DNA of 64,000 bases from Saxidomus purpurata (taxonomy: Eukaryota; Mollusca; Bivalvia; Venerida; Veneridae): assembly GCA_022818135.1 (NCBI GenBank), contig JAFMSR010000008.1, positions 25,623,488 to 25,687,487 of the forward strand, read 5' to 3'. Below the pieces are notes generated by a model that did no database searches, was not told the DNA's origin, and worked only from the letters and a program-made list of their open reading frames with translations. This document shows, piece after piece, positions 25,201 through 35,023 of the stretch (positions are counted from its first letter, which is position 1; the number at the start of each line of letters is the position of its first letter). Both the position numbers and the translations under genes were made by a program.

Positions 25201-28200
25201 ATAGAACTCAAAGAGGCAGTTGTAAAATACAATTGATGTGTATGAAAATCCTTAATAAATAGTTTAAACCCAGTGGTTGAAAGACAAATGGCATAATGCA
25301 GACATTTCAGTTTGTAATTTCAGTGTTTTATGCACTCATAGTATTTCACTTAAAAGCTACAATGTCTGTCCACGTTCCATATTGTCTGTACAATTTTGCA
25401 ATATCTCTGGAAGAGAATAAATGGAAACTTCATGGAGTTCGAAATGAAATTTCCCAGAGTTCTAGAGTTTTTGCATGTTATTTTTCACTAAGCGAATGTG
25501 TTAATATTTCATATTAACAATATGAAAAAATTGCCTACTTTTAAATCATGTGTCACTTGCAGACATAATAATTATACCTTGGCAACATATCGTGTACCCA
25601 TACAAATATTGTTTATTAAAGAGCAATAACGTTTGTTATACTATAGAAACATCAATTTAATACACATTTTAGCCAATGATGTATATTTTTCATATTTCCA
25701 AGAATTAGTGCATATTATAGTAAACATAAAAAAAGTACTGTCCAAAAATGCATCATGTTATCAAAAAATATTTTACTTAATTGACGCATCTATTTTATCC
25801 ATTTTCAATGTTTTGGATCAAACCCTTTCAAGCTTACAGTATAAAAATTTATATCAATTTAATACATGTTAATTCACAGTAAGGGATTTATTATCTCTTA
25901 ATTAATATACATGATGATGACATTCTTGAACAAACATGCAGTCTTTATTGCATCATAACTTCCCCGATTTTGTTAGCGCCAGCTTAGTATCAAATAACCA
26001 TTGACAAAGTTGCATTAAAAAAGAAAAGAAAAAAACATGCAATATTACGTCAGTGAATTAATATTGTATTATGAATATCAAATAAAAAGTTTCACTGTAT
26101 CTTCAGAGAAAAAGCGGTACTCTCATTTCTCAGGATCTGTCTCTCTGTTACATTGATCCTTCCATGTTTTGTAGGGAAAATATTATCTTGCTGAAACAAG
26201 ATACTGAAATCTAAATCTAAATTAAGAGACACAGCATAAAGACAGGAACACTCTTTTCATTAAATCACATAGAAACTTTCCTTGTCATGAACAGCTACAA
26301 AAATCATTATAGTGCCATTTAAACCCTTTAAGACTAGAATCTAAAAGCAGAATACAGTCAGCCCTGTGAGCAAAGACCACACTGGTCTGTTGGAAGATGC
26401 TCAAGCTGACTTTGTTGACAGGTGGTCCAAAACAAGCATTTAAAAACAAGTGGTCTTTAATGCTTTATAAACAGGTGTTGTTTATTCACAAGCATTTGAA
26501 AACAGGTAGTCTTTAGTCTTTATTTTCAAGAGTTTATAAACAGGTGGTTGTTATTTACAAGATTTTATAAACAGGTGGTCGTTAATTACAAGAGTTAATA
26601 AACAGGTGGTCGTTATTTACAAGAGTTTATAAACAGGTGGTCGTTATTTACAAGAGTTAATAAACAGGTGGTCGTTATTTACAAGAGTTTATAAACAGGT
26701 ATTCGTTATTTACAAGAGTTTATAAACAGGTGGTCTTTATTCATAAGCATTTATAAACAGTAAGTCTTTATTCCCATGACTGGCGGACCTGGATGGCACT
26801 AACCACGGATCCCTCAAACTAAAATCAACAGTCCCTTTGAGTTTGAGCGAACAAAGTTTAACTGTAGTCTTTTTTTATCAGGTTGGATCAAACCCTTAAA
26901 AGGCACTGTAAAACTTGAAAACACATTAATATTAGAGGTGACTTTTTTTCAGTTTGATAGTCAGGATGTCTTAATTCCCTGGAGAGGTAGTGGCAGGACA
27001 AGACCAGTGCGTACAGGTTAGTTGGGTTTTTACTGGATGTTGAAAGGGGGCCAGTGTTCACCAGTTTGAACCCTGCTTGGGTTTGAACAGGTCGTCTCAT
27101 TTGGGCTTTGCTGTGCGAAAACCACCATTTAGAATTTATGACTGGTATTGATCAATGTAATCCATGTAGCAGGAAAGTTTGCACTGATTCAGAACTGTCC
27201 ACTGATCTATCTTAAAGAATTTTAGTGACACTATTGTATTGACGTGGTAATAATAACGAATGTGTTTACAATATCAGGCAAACAAGCAGTCTTATCTTCA
27301 CTGTTCCCAATTCAGTCAGTAAATTTTAAGTTGGCACCCCTTTGAATAACAATGGTGCTGTCCAAGTTGAAAGATGGACAAATCCATGTTTTTTATAGAA
27401 TTTTTATTTTCTGTCTGTAGGTTCCTCTTCATCTTTTGGCCCATCTAGTACCAGCTCAGTGAGTGAGGATGAATCAGCAAACCAGTCAACAGAATCCAGT
27501 GATAAGCAAACCAGTCAAAATTCACCTAAATCTCTAAGCCGACATAATTCACTCAGTGCAGATGATGTCACTTCATTGCTAGAATTGAGTGATTTTAAAC
27601 CGAATTATTATTCTCTGGACTTTAGCGCTAGTCCACAACACAAGAAAAAAGAAGGCAATAGTGGCGATGCTGGGTTTGTATGGAATAAAGGTGGCATTAG
27701 GGGTGGTCTTGGTAATACTAGAACAGACAAGGTGATTAAAGAATGCCGCAAGTTGGAGGCTTCCCTACGTGCCATGTCATCAGGGAATTTGGATTTATTG
27801 GATGCAAAATGTAGGGACGAAAAGTTTGCACTGAAAATGGATGGTATAAGAAATACATTTAGGAATCAAGCTGGCATTGAAAACAAGAACTGCAGTGTAG
27901 ATAGACTTGTAGATGAGACTGAAACAGTGGTTGTGAATGGGGTTGTAGATGAAACAGAACTTAGAGTAACTCTTGATTGGGCTGTTGGAGATTTAGAAAA
28001 TGATGACTTTGAAGCAGAAATTCCAAATCCATCTGCAATCTATGACAGTGGTTTCATGGAAAATGGCCTAAATGAGCAGGAGGAGTTTAATGATCAAGAT
28101 AAGTACAGAGAATCTGATAACTGTCAATCACCCTCAAAAAATGATAAATTTAGGACTAAGCATAGACATGTAGAGGGCATTAAGCATACGAAAATCAATC

Positions 28201-29441
28201 CTTTTTTGAAACAAAATTCTTTAGATCCGTACACATTTAATAATGTGATGAAAGGACCAAGTTACATTAATCATAATGCAACTGATATTGAAGAAGTCAA
28301 CGAAATCCAAGAGGAGATACAAGAAGCTTCTGTAGAATTCAAACCTCCTGTGAAAGTTGAAGTTGCCAAGAAATCTGAAAAGTCTTTCTTTAGTGCTGTA
28401 AAATCAAAACTGTTAGAAATATTTGATGATAAAAAAGACACTAAATACGGACAGAAAAAAGAGGAAACTGTAATGTCAAATGTTGCAACAAACCATGTAC
28501 AAGGTGTGGGAAGCTTGCTTTCAGAAGAGCAGCTTAACCTTGCTACAAGGTTGAATTTCAAGGTCAGAGAGTTTCCGCGCAGTAGTTGTCTAGACGTTTT
28601 GAACGGAGGTCAAGATTCACCTCTCAGAAATGCTCAATCAAACTGTAACAGTAAGTTAAAGGGCAAAACTTCAGGGATGGGAACTAGGAACCAACTGAGG
28701 GAAAATTGTAAGGATAGGAAAGACCTCACAGGAACCAGTAAAACAACGTCACTAGAGGTGGAACTTTTGAAAGAAATAAACAACGAATTTTCAAATTCAC
28801 GGCATAGACGCCACAGTGAAAATGGACCTCTGAATGGAATATATGATGGTTATGTAAAAATTGATGTGGATAGATTGTGTATAGATAACGCACAGTCATC
28901 AGCTTGTGTTCAAAGCAGTGCCTTAAACAATGGAAATTTGATTGTCAGAGACACTAAACGAAGCCAAACAATGGACACGCTCAGTCAAAGTTCTAATAGC
29001 GATTTGAAAGAAACATCAAAGAAAAACATATTTACTCCTACACAAAATTCAACAGAAAGAACATGCAATACGTCTTCAGAGACACCACAATCTTGTAGAA
29101 GCTATAGTCGGAGCTCTTCATTTCAGCAGGCGAGTAAAGAATCTCACGACAGTAGTAAAATATCGAGAATGAATTCTTTTCCATCTGACAGGTTTTGCCC
29201 TTCAGGCAAAGGTAGAAATGAAAGTTACGAGCAGTCTGAAAGAACAGATTTTTATCTGAGAGAAGAAGATTCTGTGTTTGAGGCGGAAGAGAAGGCGTTG
29301 TCATCAAAATTATATAGGTATTATCATGTCTTTCGAAAAGGTGAAATGGAGACATTGATCTCAAGTCATGTGACAGATTTACATATCGTGCAATGTTTTT
29401 ATGACCACGCAAACTGGTGCATTATTGCAGAAAAGTTGTAA
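13096..29441 (+). CDS. TRMT9B: TRMT9B-like (KIAA1456 / Trm9 family) SAM-dependent methyltransferase, five coding exons
   Basis: Join 13096-13276, 15392-15487, 22512-22711, 26953-27016 and 27421-29441: 2562 nt, 853 codons plus TAA, with all GT-AG sites and phases consistent. Residues about 20-169 form a class I SAM methyltransferase: motif I IADIGCGNGRY (57-67), acidic SAM-ribose region VGVDVC, YADNLHLPF (98-106), SIGVIHHF (116-123), RVLRPGG (138-144) and the family motif QDVLIPW (163-169). The C-terminus (812-853) has YRYYHVFRKGE and NWCIIAE, which I recognise from vertebrate TRMT9B; this tail separates it from ALKBH8 and yeast Trm9. Between them lie about 600 Ser/Asn/Lys/Glu-rich residues of low complexity with several basic RxxS-type sites; the human protein is about 450 residues. 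Known of the family: Trm9/ALKBH8 finish wobble-uridine modification of tRNA, while the fly TRMT9B orthologue regulates synapse growth and its substrate is less clear. The catalytic core looks intact. Expression pattern is not visible here. Confidence 0.93.
13277..15391 (+). other. TRMT9B intron 1 (between coding exons 1 and 2)
   Basis: 2.1 kb with GT-AG ends. It holds one reverse-oriented copy of the GATCATGATC palindromic repeat (about 13700-13940). At 15236-15300 a short AATAAA-bearing segment looks like the tail of some retroelement but is too short to assign. Nothing else is recognised. Confidence 0.8.
13700..13940 (-). repeat. GATCATGATC palindromic dispersed repeat, copy 3
   Basis: Reverse-oriented: GTGTAGATCATGATCA faces TGATCATGATCTGCACTG. 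Read on the - strand the tail gives GCACCCCTTTGAACAAGTAA and TCTGTCCAAACTGAAAG, matching the tails of the other copies. Confidence 0.65.
15392..15487 (+). CDS. TRMT9B: TRMT9B coding exon 2 (SAM-binding loop)
   Basis: Acceptor AATTTCAG|GCTGTGG and donor AAAG|GTAAAT, phase 1 at both ends, 96 nt. It encodes CGNGRYLNINKSSFKVGVDV, that is the glycine-rich loop and the acidic residue at the end of strand 2 that contacts the SAM ribose, followed by CTALVNNAKSKG. It is too short to stand out as an open frame and was found through the motif. Confidence 0.93.
17437..18330. repeat. 33-bp minisatellite
   Basis: About 27 degenerate copies of a unit containing GTTTGTACACCAGCTGTGTC and ACATT(G/T)CATAAG. 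Copies become irregular, with deletions, after 18060. Because 33 is a multiple of three, frames stay open as an 11-residue repeat (VSHxxxVCTPA-like); this is a by-product and not evidence of a protein. Confidence 0.9.
18806..20466 (+). repeat. hairpin-headed tandem-repeat element, 145-bp units
   Basis: Head: GCTCACCTGAGCTGGCTCAG forms a hairpin with GGTGAGC, followed by TATTAGGATCG and CGTCCGTCCAC. Core: about nine to ten units of 145 bp, each with CTAGGTCACACAGCCC and GAATATGGGTCATCTGGGGT. Tail: CATGGCCGTCTTGTTA. Some units form a 290-bp dimer. It lies inside TRMT9B intron 2 and has no coding capacity. Confidence 0.85.
20603..22009 (+). mobile_element. TIR element with 164-bp tandem core (GCTCGACTATTCGAA family), + orientation
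   Basis: Starts TTTTTTAGCTCGACTATTCG and ends CGAATAGTCGAGC, then GAGACAGCTCTTGTTA; the 15-bp TIR is GCTCGACTATTCGAA. After a GC-rich block (CCCCAGCGTCGGCGTCGG) come about six units of 164 bp (shared block GACTTGAAACTCAAA). The region after the array holds a C-rich tract near 21810. Non-coding. Confidence 0.85.
22020..22240 (+). repeat. decayed tandem-repeat element remnant
   Basis: GAGAACGCTTGG occurs twice (22027, 22129) and GTCAGTAGGTCAAAG occurs twice (22059, 22203). AGGTCAAGGTCACAGTGACC is a phrase shared with many bivalve repeats. No recognisable ends. Confidence 0.5.
22512..22711 (+). CDS. TRMT9B: TRMT9B coding exon 3 (methyltransferase core)
   Basis: Acceptor TTAAAACAG|GGTATG, donor AGAAAA|GTAAAT; phase 1 in, phase 0 out. 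It encodes residues 93-159: EVAYADNLHLPFRDGIFDG, VVSIGVIHHF, the helix SVERRIKAMQELARVLRPGG and MLYVWALEQKHRK. These are motifs II to IV of class I methyltransferases in the Trm9 arrangement; the IHHF and LRPGG stretches are the most diagnostic. Confidence 0.94.
22862..23110 (+). mobile_element. tRNA-derived SINE
   Basis: Head resembles a tRNA gene: A-box-like GTGGTCAAGTGGTTAG and B box GGGTTCGAGCCC (about 22926-22938). A conserved body follows (GAGAAAGTTGGCAGTTTC, TAGGAGTCTTATACTGG, GGTAAACTGCC). The same head and body appear in reverse at 39839-39992. It lies in TRMT9B intron 3. Confidence 0.8.
23625..23905. repeat. 61-bp tandem repeat
   Basis: About four and a half units containing TGTGACCTGGAACCAGCTAG, ATCTGTGTGTTGAAACTG and ACAAGACTGGTACCC. 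Two units are partial (23690-23710 and a 20-bp TGATCTGTGTGTTGAAACTG duplication at 23747), consistent with replication slippage. Confidence 0.9.
24455..24670 (+). repeat. GATCATGATC palindromic dispersed repeat, copy 4
   Basis: AGTGCAGATTATGATCAG and CTGATCATGATCTGCACTG flank 24 nt of loop; the tail includes CAGTCAGTAAATTTTTAC and GACAAGTCCATTTTAGAAT. This is the clearest copy in the window. Confidence 0.75.
24940..25150 (+). repeat. GATCATGATC palindromic dispersed repeat, copy 5
   Basis: GTGTAGATCATGATCAGCC, then a decayed second arm (CAGTGTAATCATG). The tail keeps AGCACCCCTTTTGAATAAT and AAATGGACAAGTCCA. Confidence 0.65.
26434..26770. repeat. 31-bp minisatellite
   Basis: About ten units, the central ones nearly identical, with AAACAGGTGGTCGTTATTTA and CAAGAGTT(A/T)AT. 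It lies 180 bp upstream of TRMT9B micro-exon 4. Confidence 0.9.
26953..27016 (+). CDS. TRMT9B: TRMT9B coding exon 4 (64-bp micro-exon)
   Basis: Acceptor ACTTTTTTTCAG|TTTGAT, donor GTACAG|GTTAGT, phase 0 in and phase 1 out. It encodes FDSQDVLIPWRGSGRTRPVRT. QDV(L/F)(I/V)PW follows the KHRK segment in TRMT9B, ALKBH8 and Trm9, so the exon is expected here. Without it exon 3 (phase 0) cannot join the last exon (needs phase 1). It sits at the 3' end of a 4.2-kb repeat-filled intron. Confidence 0.9.
27270..27420 (+). repeat. GATCATGATC-family repeat, truncated copy 6, abutting the exon 5 acceptor
   Basis: Only the tail is kept: CAGTCAGTAAATTTTAAG, GGCACCCCTTTGAATAAC, GGTGCTGTCCAAGTTGAAAG, ATGGACAAATCCATG. 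It runs to within about 30 nt of the TRMT9B exon 5 boundary, filling much of the 404-bp intron. Confidence 0.65.
27421..29441 (+). CDS. TRMT9B: TRMT9B coding exon 5 (disordered region and conserved C-terminal tail)
   Basis: Acceptor TTTTCTGTCTGTAG|GTTCC; the frame runs GSSSSFGPSSTSSVSEDES. The apparent open frame from 27459 begins at a GTG valine, not a start. The exon carries 673 codons rich in S, N, K and E, with basic-Ser patterns such as SRHNSLS, HRRHSEN and SRSSSFQ that would suit basophilic kinases and 14-3-3 proteins (inference). It ends in the conserved tail YRYYHVFRKGEMETLI and HANWCIIAEKL, then TAA. A single long last exon carrying the unstructured region and tail fits the family. 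Confidence 0.95.
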
Positions 29442-29850
29442 ATACAAGTAAATATTTCAGTAAATATTTAATGAAAGGACTTTGGACTCCACACCAGTAG
29501 TCGGAATGGGAGATTAATTTTTAAAAATCAAATATTGTTAATAAGTATATATACATATAAACAGCATGTTTGCAATAGTTGCCAAAATTACATGATGTTA
29601 ATTTCCTTTGATATTTTGATGCGCTCTTCTCCTTAAAACTTTTCTCATAAAAATTTATGTGTTCTTGTTTAATCTACAATGATAGATGGGAATTAAGCAT
29701 GAATGGCACATGCCAGTGACATTGGGTTTCAAGATTTCTTCGATTTCATGTAAGCATGGTTAAGACTTGGATAAACAATAATGGTAAAACATTTGTATTT
29801 TTTCACTTATAAAGTATTAATACGCTTTACACAATAAAAACAAAATTTTC
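29442..29850 (+). other. TRMT9B 3' untranslated region with candidate poly(A) signal
   Basis: The first AATAAA after the stop codon lies at 29833-29838, about 390 nt downstream, and would give a short 3' UTR. AT-rich, no open frame. Whether transcripts stop here or run into the hairpin element at 30204 cannot be told from sequence alone. Confidence 0.45.
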
Positions 29851-30203
29851 TAAATATTTTGATGATTGTGTTAGCAATGCTTACATTTTATAGATGGTTC
29901 CTAATAGTTTATGACATCATCAAAACCTGCAGTCTTGCTCTGACCTTAATTGATAAATTACGTGAAATTGAACGTGCTTGAAATTTAATGTCGTTACTCA
30001 AAGTCACAAAGTACATCTTGTATATATAAAATGTCTGTGTTGATCTTGTTTATTGTGATTGCCATGTAGATTGTGATAATGGTTGTGCTGTGTGAAAAAA
30101 CATTGCATATGATTCTTTGAACATTTTGGTTGATGAATGGTGTTTCAAAACTAAATGTCACCAGTTTCACAGTTCCATGTATTAATCCGCGAAGCTGCTT
30201 TTT

Positions 30204-30632
30204 GTTTTGCTCACCTGTGCTCAAAATGCTCAGAGTGAGCTATTGTGATTGCTATATGTCAATCGTCCTTTATCAAGAATTTCTTTTGGTCCTGGAAATG
30301 GCATAAATCTCGGGGCATATTCCAGTAGAATCTAAAATCAATTTTTAAGATTTTCCATATGAAGGTAAATTAAAAAGAAGAATGGGAATTGCAGCATGTT
30401 AAACATTTATTATATAGAAATGATCTCATTTAAAACAGTCCTTAAGAAGTATAATTGTATTTGAAATTTTTGACAGAATTGAAAGTTGAAATATTTACGA
30501 AATAACTTGAGACGCTACTGGAATAAATTATGGCCCCTGAAAATCTGAATAAATACCTTTCTAAAATCAACTACACAATTCCTTTTTTTGACTTGGGTGA
30601 GCAATTCATGGCTATCTTGGCCTTCTTGGTTA
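30204..30632 (+). repeat. hairpin-headed element, short copy
   Basis: GCTCACCTGTGCTCAAAATG and CTCAGAGTGAGC form the head hairpin, followed by TATTGTGATTGC; the tail is TGGCTATCTTGGCCTTCTTG. No tandem core is kept. Confidence 0.7.
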
Positions 30633-30660
30633 CAAGAAATAAAGATAAAGGTTACTTTAA

Positions 30661-31140
30661 TTTTTAGCTCACCTGGCTATGCAAGGTTGAGCTTTTCAAA
30701 TGGATGATTGTCTGTCAACATTTTGACTCAAATGACATTTCCTTTGAAACCACTGGGCCAATGTTGATGAAACTATGCAGAGATGTCTGTTGCATGAAGC
30801 TCTACTAAAATTGTTCAAAGAATTCCATTCCATGCAGAACTCTGGTTGCTATGGCAAAAAATATGAGAAACTTAAAAAATCTTCTCTGAAACCACAAGGC
30901 CTAGAGCTTAGATATTTGGCATGTAGCATTGTCTAGTGGACCTCTACCAAGATTGTTCAAATTATGACCCCAAGATTAAAATTGGCCCCGCCTGGGGGTC
31001 ACTTGATTTTGCATAGGCTTATATAGGGAAAACTTCAAAAAACCACAAGGCCCACTGCGCTTAGATATTTGGAATCTTACTAAGCATTGTGTAGTGGACC
31101 TCTACGAATTATGTTCAGATCATGACCCCTTGTATGATTG
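30661..31140 (+). repeat. hairpin-headed element, second copy of the type at the window start
   Basis: Begins TTTTTAGCTCACCTGGC with GGTTGAGC closing a weaker hairpin. Its body matches 1-540 (AAACCACTGGGCC, AATTCCATTCCATGCAGAAC, GTGGACCTCTACCAA). It starts 28 bp after the previous element ends. The right end is not clear. Confidence 0.65.
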
Positions 31141-32992
31141 GCAATTGATATACAATCTTGTCTCAGTTTTGTTCTTTCAAGGACAATGTTTTTAATACTT
31201 TATTCCTGTATAATTAGCAGTGTTTTGTTTTGGTTAAACAAACAGTGAAGGCCATATAAATAAGATAATGGGTTACTGTCTAGTAAAGCTCTGTCTATTT
31301 TCAAGCTTTAATTTCATTTCTTATTTTCAAAGAACTTTACCCATTAAAAAAGTTCAAAAAGTGTTTTTATTCCTTTAGTATTTGCATATACATTGTATTC
31401 ATGATGTCCACCAGAATATCATTAACACTGCATTTGTACATTGGTACAAATAATAATCCTTAATACTGTCTTGAATGCACACACATATATTTCCAAATTT
31501 TTCTAGATTTTCAGAGCTAATGCCCTTGACAGGATATCATGCATTAAAGGGAGACAAATCAGTGAGACAAAGATAGTATTGTAATAATTTTTACCTCCCT
31601 TACTGTAAAATGCATGTTCATTTCTTATGGCCTTACCAATTTTGGTTTTTCCATAGTAATCGCTAAATTATTCCTCATGATGCCAAAATATGTTCATCAT
31701 ATCCATGATAATATTGTGTAGTCAATTTGAAGACTTTAAACTGAGGACCAGTCCTATATTTGTTGAGATTCTCTATCTGTTTTTCATATTGTACATTTTG
31801 TAGTGTGGTCAGAGTGTTGTCCATGTGACAGTGCTGGTTTAAAGTTAAATAATGTTTTATTTAGCTCTTTGTATATACATATTCATGTGATGCTAAGTTA
31901 CAGTATAGTGCATATTTTTTGTCCTGAATGAGCAGCCAAATCACAAAGGGTGGGATGGGGGGAGTGTCTGTTTACACCTTTTGATGTTATAGGTGTTGGT
32001 TTTCATGCAGCCAAGCTCAAATATAAAACAAGTCTTACTGACACTTAGAATGCATCAGCATACTTATCTTGAACAATAGATTATCCTGATTTATTTTGAA
32101 CAAGTTATTCCTCTACATTTCAAGAGTTGACAGCAAAACGGTTGTAAGTCCTTTATTTCTTATAAGTTACGACAGTTTTGCAGTCACCCCTCAGATTTTT
32201 TTATATGATATGTCGCAATCTGACATGGTCAGAGATTTTGTAGAAATGTATTTATACACTTTTATAAATTTTAAATAAGTTTTGAACAGTAGTCATCATG
32301 TGTAGTCGTAGTTCTAGATAGCCTGTTATGATTGTAGCTCGGGAAATGCTGTTAACATCGGATGTTTGTACTGTAATAATTTTTATTATAATTCAGCATA
32401 ATGTGTCCAAATGTTGGAAAACATTTTATATTAGTGTTGGCGTGAATAAAGGCAATAAGCATTGGACCTACACATTTACAAAAAGGGAAAGCACTCCAGA
32501 TTTTCTTTTAAGCATTCCTTTGACTTGTGATTTTACCATGTAAAATCTTGCATATACCAGATTAGCATATTTCGCATAAAATACGTAAGTCAGGGGTACT
32601 TTGTGTTGCATGAATGCCTAGCAGGTTGCATAATGGATGTGTGACATGTATGCTGGATTTTATGAAACTTGCAGGCCCATAGACGCTATGTTTAATACAA
32701 TCCATAGTAATTTTGTAGTAGTGGTTATAAATGTTTAAGCACATTCCGAATCCAGCTAACAGTGTGAGTAGGTTATAGTTTTCCATTGGTTACATGCTCC
32801 GGCTGATTACTAATATTCTAAACATAACTATATTTATGTGAAAATTCTGATACAAGAAACAAGGGAGATAATTTGTATCCCATAGTGTTATTGAAATACC
32901 AACTTGATTATGTTTCTTTATTAATATTTATTCTTTACCAAAATGTTTTTACAAACTGCCTAAGATTAACTAAAATCAAAATATTTTCATTC
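31141..32992. other. intergenic, no recognised feature
   Basis: AT-rich, with a G run near 31950. Short open frames at 32096-32543 have no recognisable similarity and are probably chance. Confidence 0.55.
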
Positions 32993-33070
32993 TTTTTTTG
33001 CATTTTGAGCTTGCCTGAAAGCAAAATTTAATGCTCAAGGTAGACTATTGCCATCTTGGCCCTCTTGTTT
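32993..33070 (+). repeat. minimal hairpin element (head joined directly to tail)
   Basis: GAGCTTGCCTGAAAGC and GCTCAAGGTAGACTATTG correspond to the head hairpin of the larger elements and are followed at once by CCATCTTGGCCCTCTTGTTT, their tail. The tandem core is absent. Confidence 0.55.
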
Positions 33071-35023
33071 CATACTTAGCAAGTGCTGAGCATGAGATTG
33101 TGCTCAAGAAACTTTTATAAGCATGGGGCTTGGTTGTAGAAGGCTTAAAGCAGAATAACATAGTACTATAGTAATGCTGTATTTGTCAGTCTAAAATATA
33201 CCAATTCATGTTTCTAAAATTGCTATGGATAATCACAAAACATGGTGCTAGAATTGGAACCCTGGTTAACAGTCAAACTTCATGTTTTTCATAAATATAT
33301 ATTACCTATATTTAGCTATTTTGTACACTTACTTCATCAAAGTTCTCTATACCTACTTTGCATTTACAGTTGAACCTGTCTTAAGTGACTACCCTATAGA
33401 GAGGGCATAACTAGCCATAGAAAACTGGTTGCTGGTTAATACAGTTTCATTCAAATTAAAAATACTTTTCAGAAATAACAAAGTGGGTGCAGCGTTCATA
33501 TGACCAATATACAGGTTCATCTGTATTTTCTACTTAAAGTTTATACAAGTTTTCATACTTTTCATGAATGGAATTTATTTCTATGTAAAAATACCAAGGA
33601 TGAAGTGATATTTGCCATCAACTGTGTTAGAAATAATGAAAATTCCAATATTTTTTATCTCTATAAAACACAATTTTTTTGTTGACAACCATCTCATGGG
33701 AGTTGTTATGGTAACAATTTTAATCGCAATGTTCTCTGAACTGTAATATTCATTACAATGACCAAGTTCTTGCCACCAAATGATTCTAGTCTACTCTGAA
33801 GTTATATCTTCATTAGAGATATGATTTTGCCTCTTTTGTTTCTAGTTCAACAGTCTGTATAGTATAAGATCTGGAGAAAAATTTAAGGTTATTTATTTAT
33901 TTATAAAAAAAAACGCATTTGAGCCGTAGCTTTTTATTTACATGATACATGTACATAGTTTGCATTTTCAAATGATATGTAATAATATATTTTTTGAGCT
34001 TTTGAAGTGTGTGTTTTTAGCTCAACAAAGCTTAAAATAATCCAGATAAGCTTAAAATTGTGTTACTGTGATCAATATTCAATGTTGCTCAGTGTGTTTC
34101 ATCACTTTGATGCAGCAAACTTGAATCTCTTAGATATTTAATATATAAGTTACAAATTTATGTCTCTCTATTCTTTTTGTCGCAAAATATTTTAAATGTT
34201 CAATGTTAAGCCCAATTTCCAAGCAGTTCAAAGTTCACCTTAACAGGTAGTAGTAGTTCATGCTTTTACATCAGAATCAGTTAAAACAAGGTTATTAGCC
34301 TTAGTGGAAAAACTGTCATATACTAGTATAGTAAAACTCAGTGTTGGAGCATCATTTTTTCCAATTGATTAATATTTGAAGTCATATGATAAAAGTCCTG
34401 ATACCAACATCAGCTGTAAACATTGTGTACTCCCACTATAAGCTTCATTTTCATCAGGTCTAGAATATATCAGCATTATTTCTATGTCAGTTAGGGGGGC
34501 AGGAGGTCAAAATTAGGTCACTAGGTCAGTTCTGATTTAAGCATTGTAGTCATAGTAGAGTCTTGGTCAGAATGTGTCCAAAAGAGGAAATTTGTCACAT
34601 TGGAAATTAGGTCACCAAGCCATATCAAGTCATATGAAGTGAATATCTACTGCCAGTACACATGTGGTTTTTAAAGGAGCAAACTAAACTAGGCAACTTA
34701 TGAAAGACAAAACTTATTTTACAAAAAAATAATAATAGCAAGACTTGTTGCTCATAATGATCTTAAATGAACTAAATTTAGGTCACTGGAGCTTGACAAA
34801 GCAGAGGTTTTCACTTTTAATGAAAGATCATTGGAATTTGTCTTTTGAATTTGCTTGGTCTTCGATTCTTTTCAAGATAGTTTATCTACAATAAGTCAGG
34901 TCTATGATATAAGACTATACTTCACCACATATTTTCATGTAATTTGTTAACTGCATACAAAAATCGCAATCTGCAATTGTGCAATATTTCTATTTAGTCT
35001 ACTTACTTACATTTAACTCTGTT
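33071..35023. other. intergenic, no clear feature
   Basis: AT-rich. At about 34490-34640 GGTCAAAATTAGGTCACTAG and GGAAATTAGGTCACC hint at a decayed hairpin-family core. Nothing else. Confidence 0.5.

Larger units (their letters stand above)
22712..26952 (+). other. TRMT9B intron 3 (between coding exons 3 and 4)
   Basis: 4.2 kb, GT-AG. Holds a tRNA-derived SINE (22862-23110), a 61-bp tandem repeat (23625-23905), two copies of the GATCATGATC palindromic repeat (about 24455-24670 and 24940-25150) and a 31-bp minisatellite (26434-26770). The stretch 25150-26430 holds nothing I recognise. Confidence 0.8.

Noticed and set aside
28271..29412. Frames on the - strand opposite TRMT9B exon 5
   Set aside because: Antisense shadows of the long coding exon.
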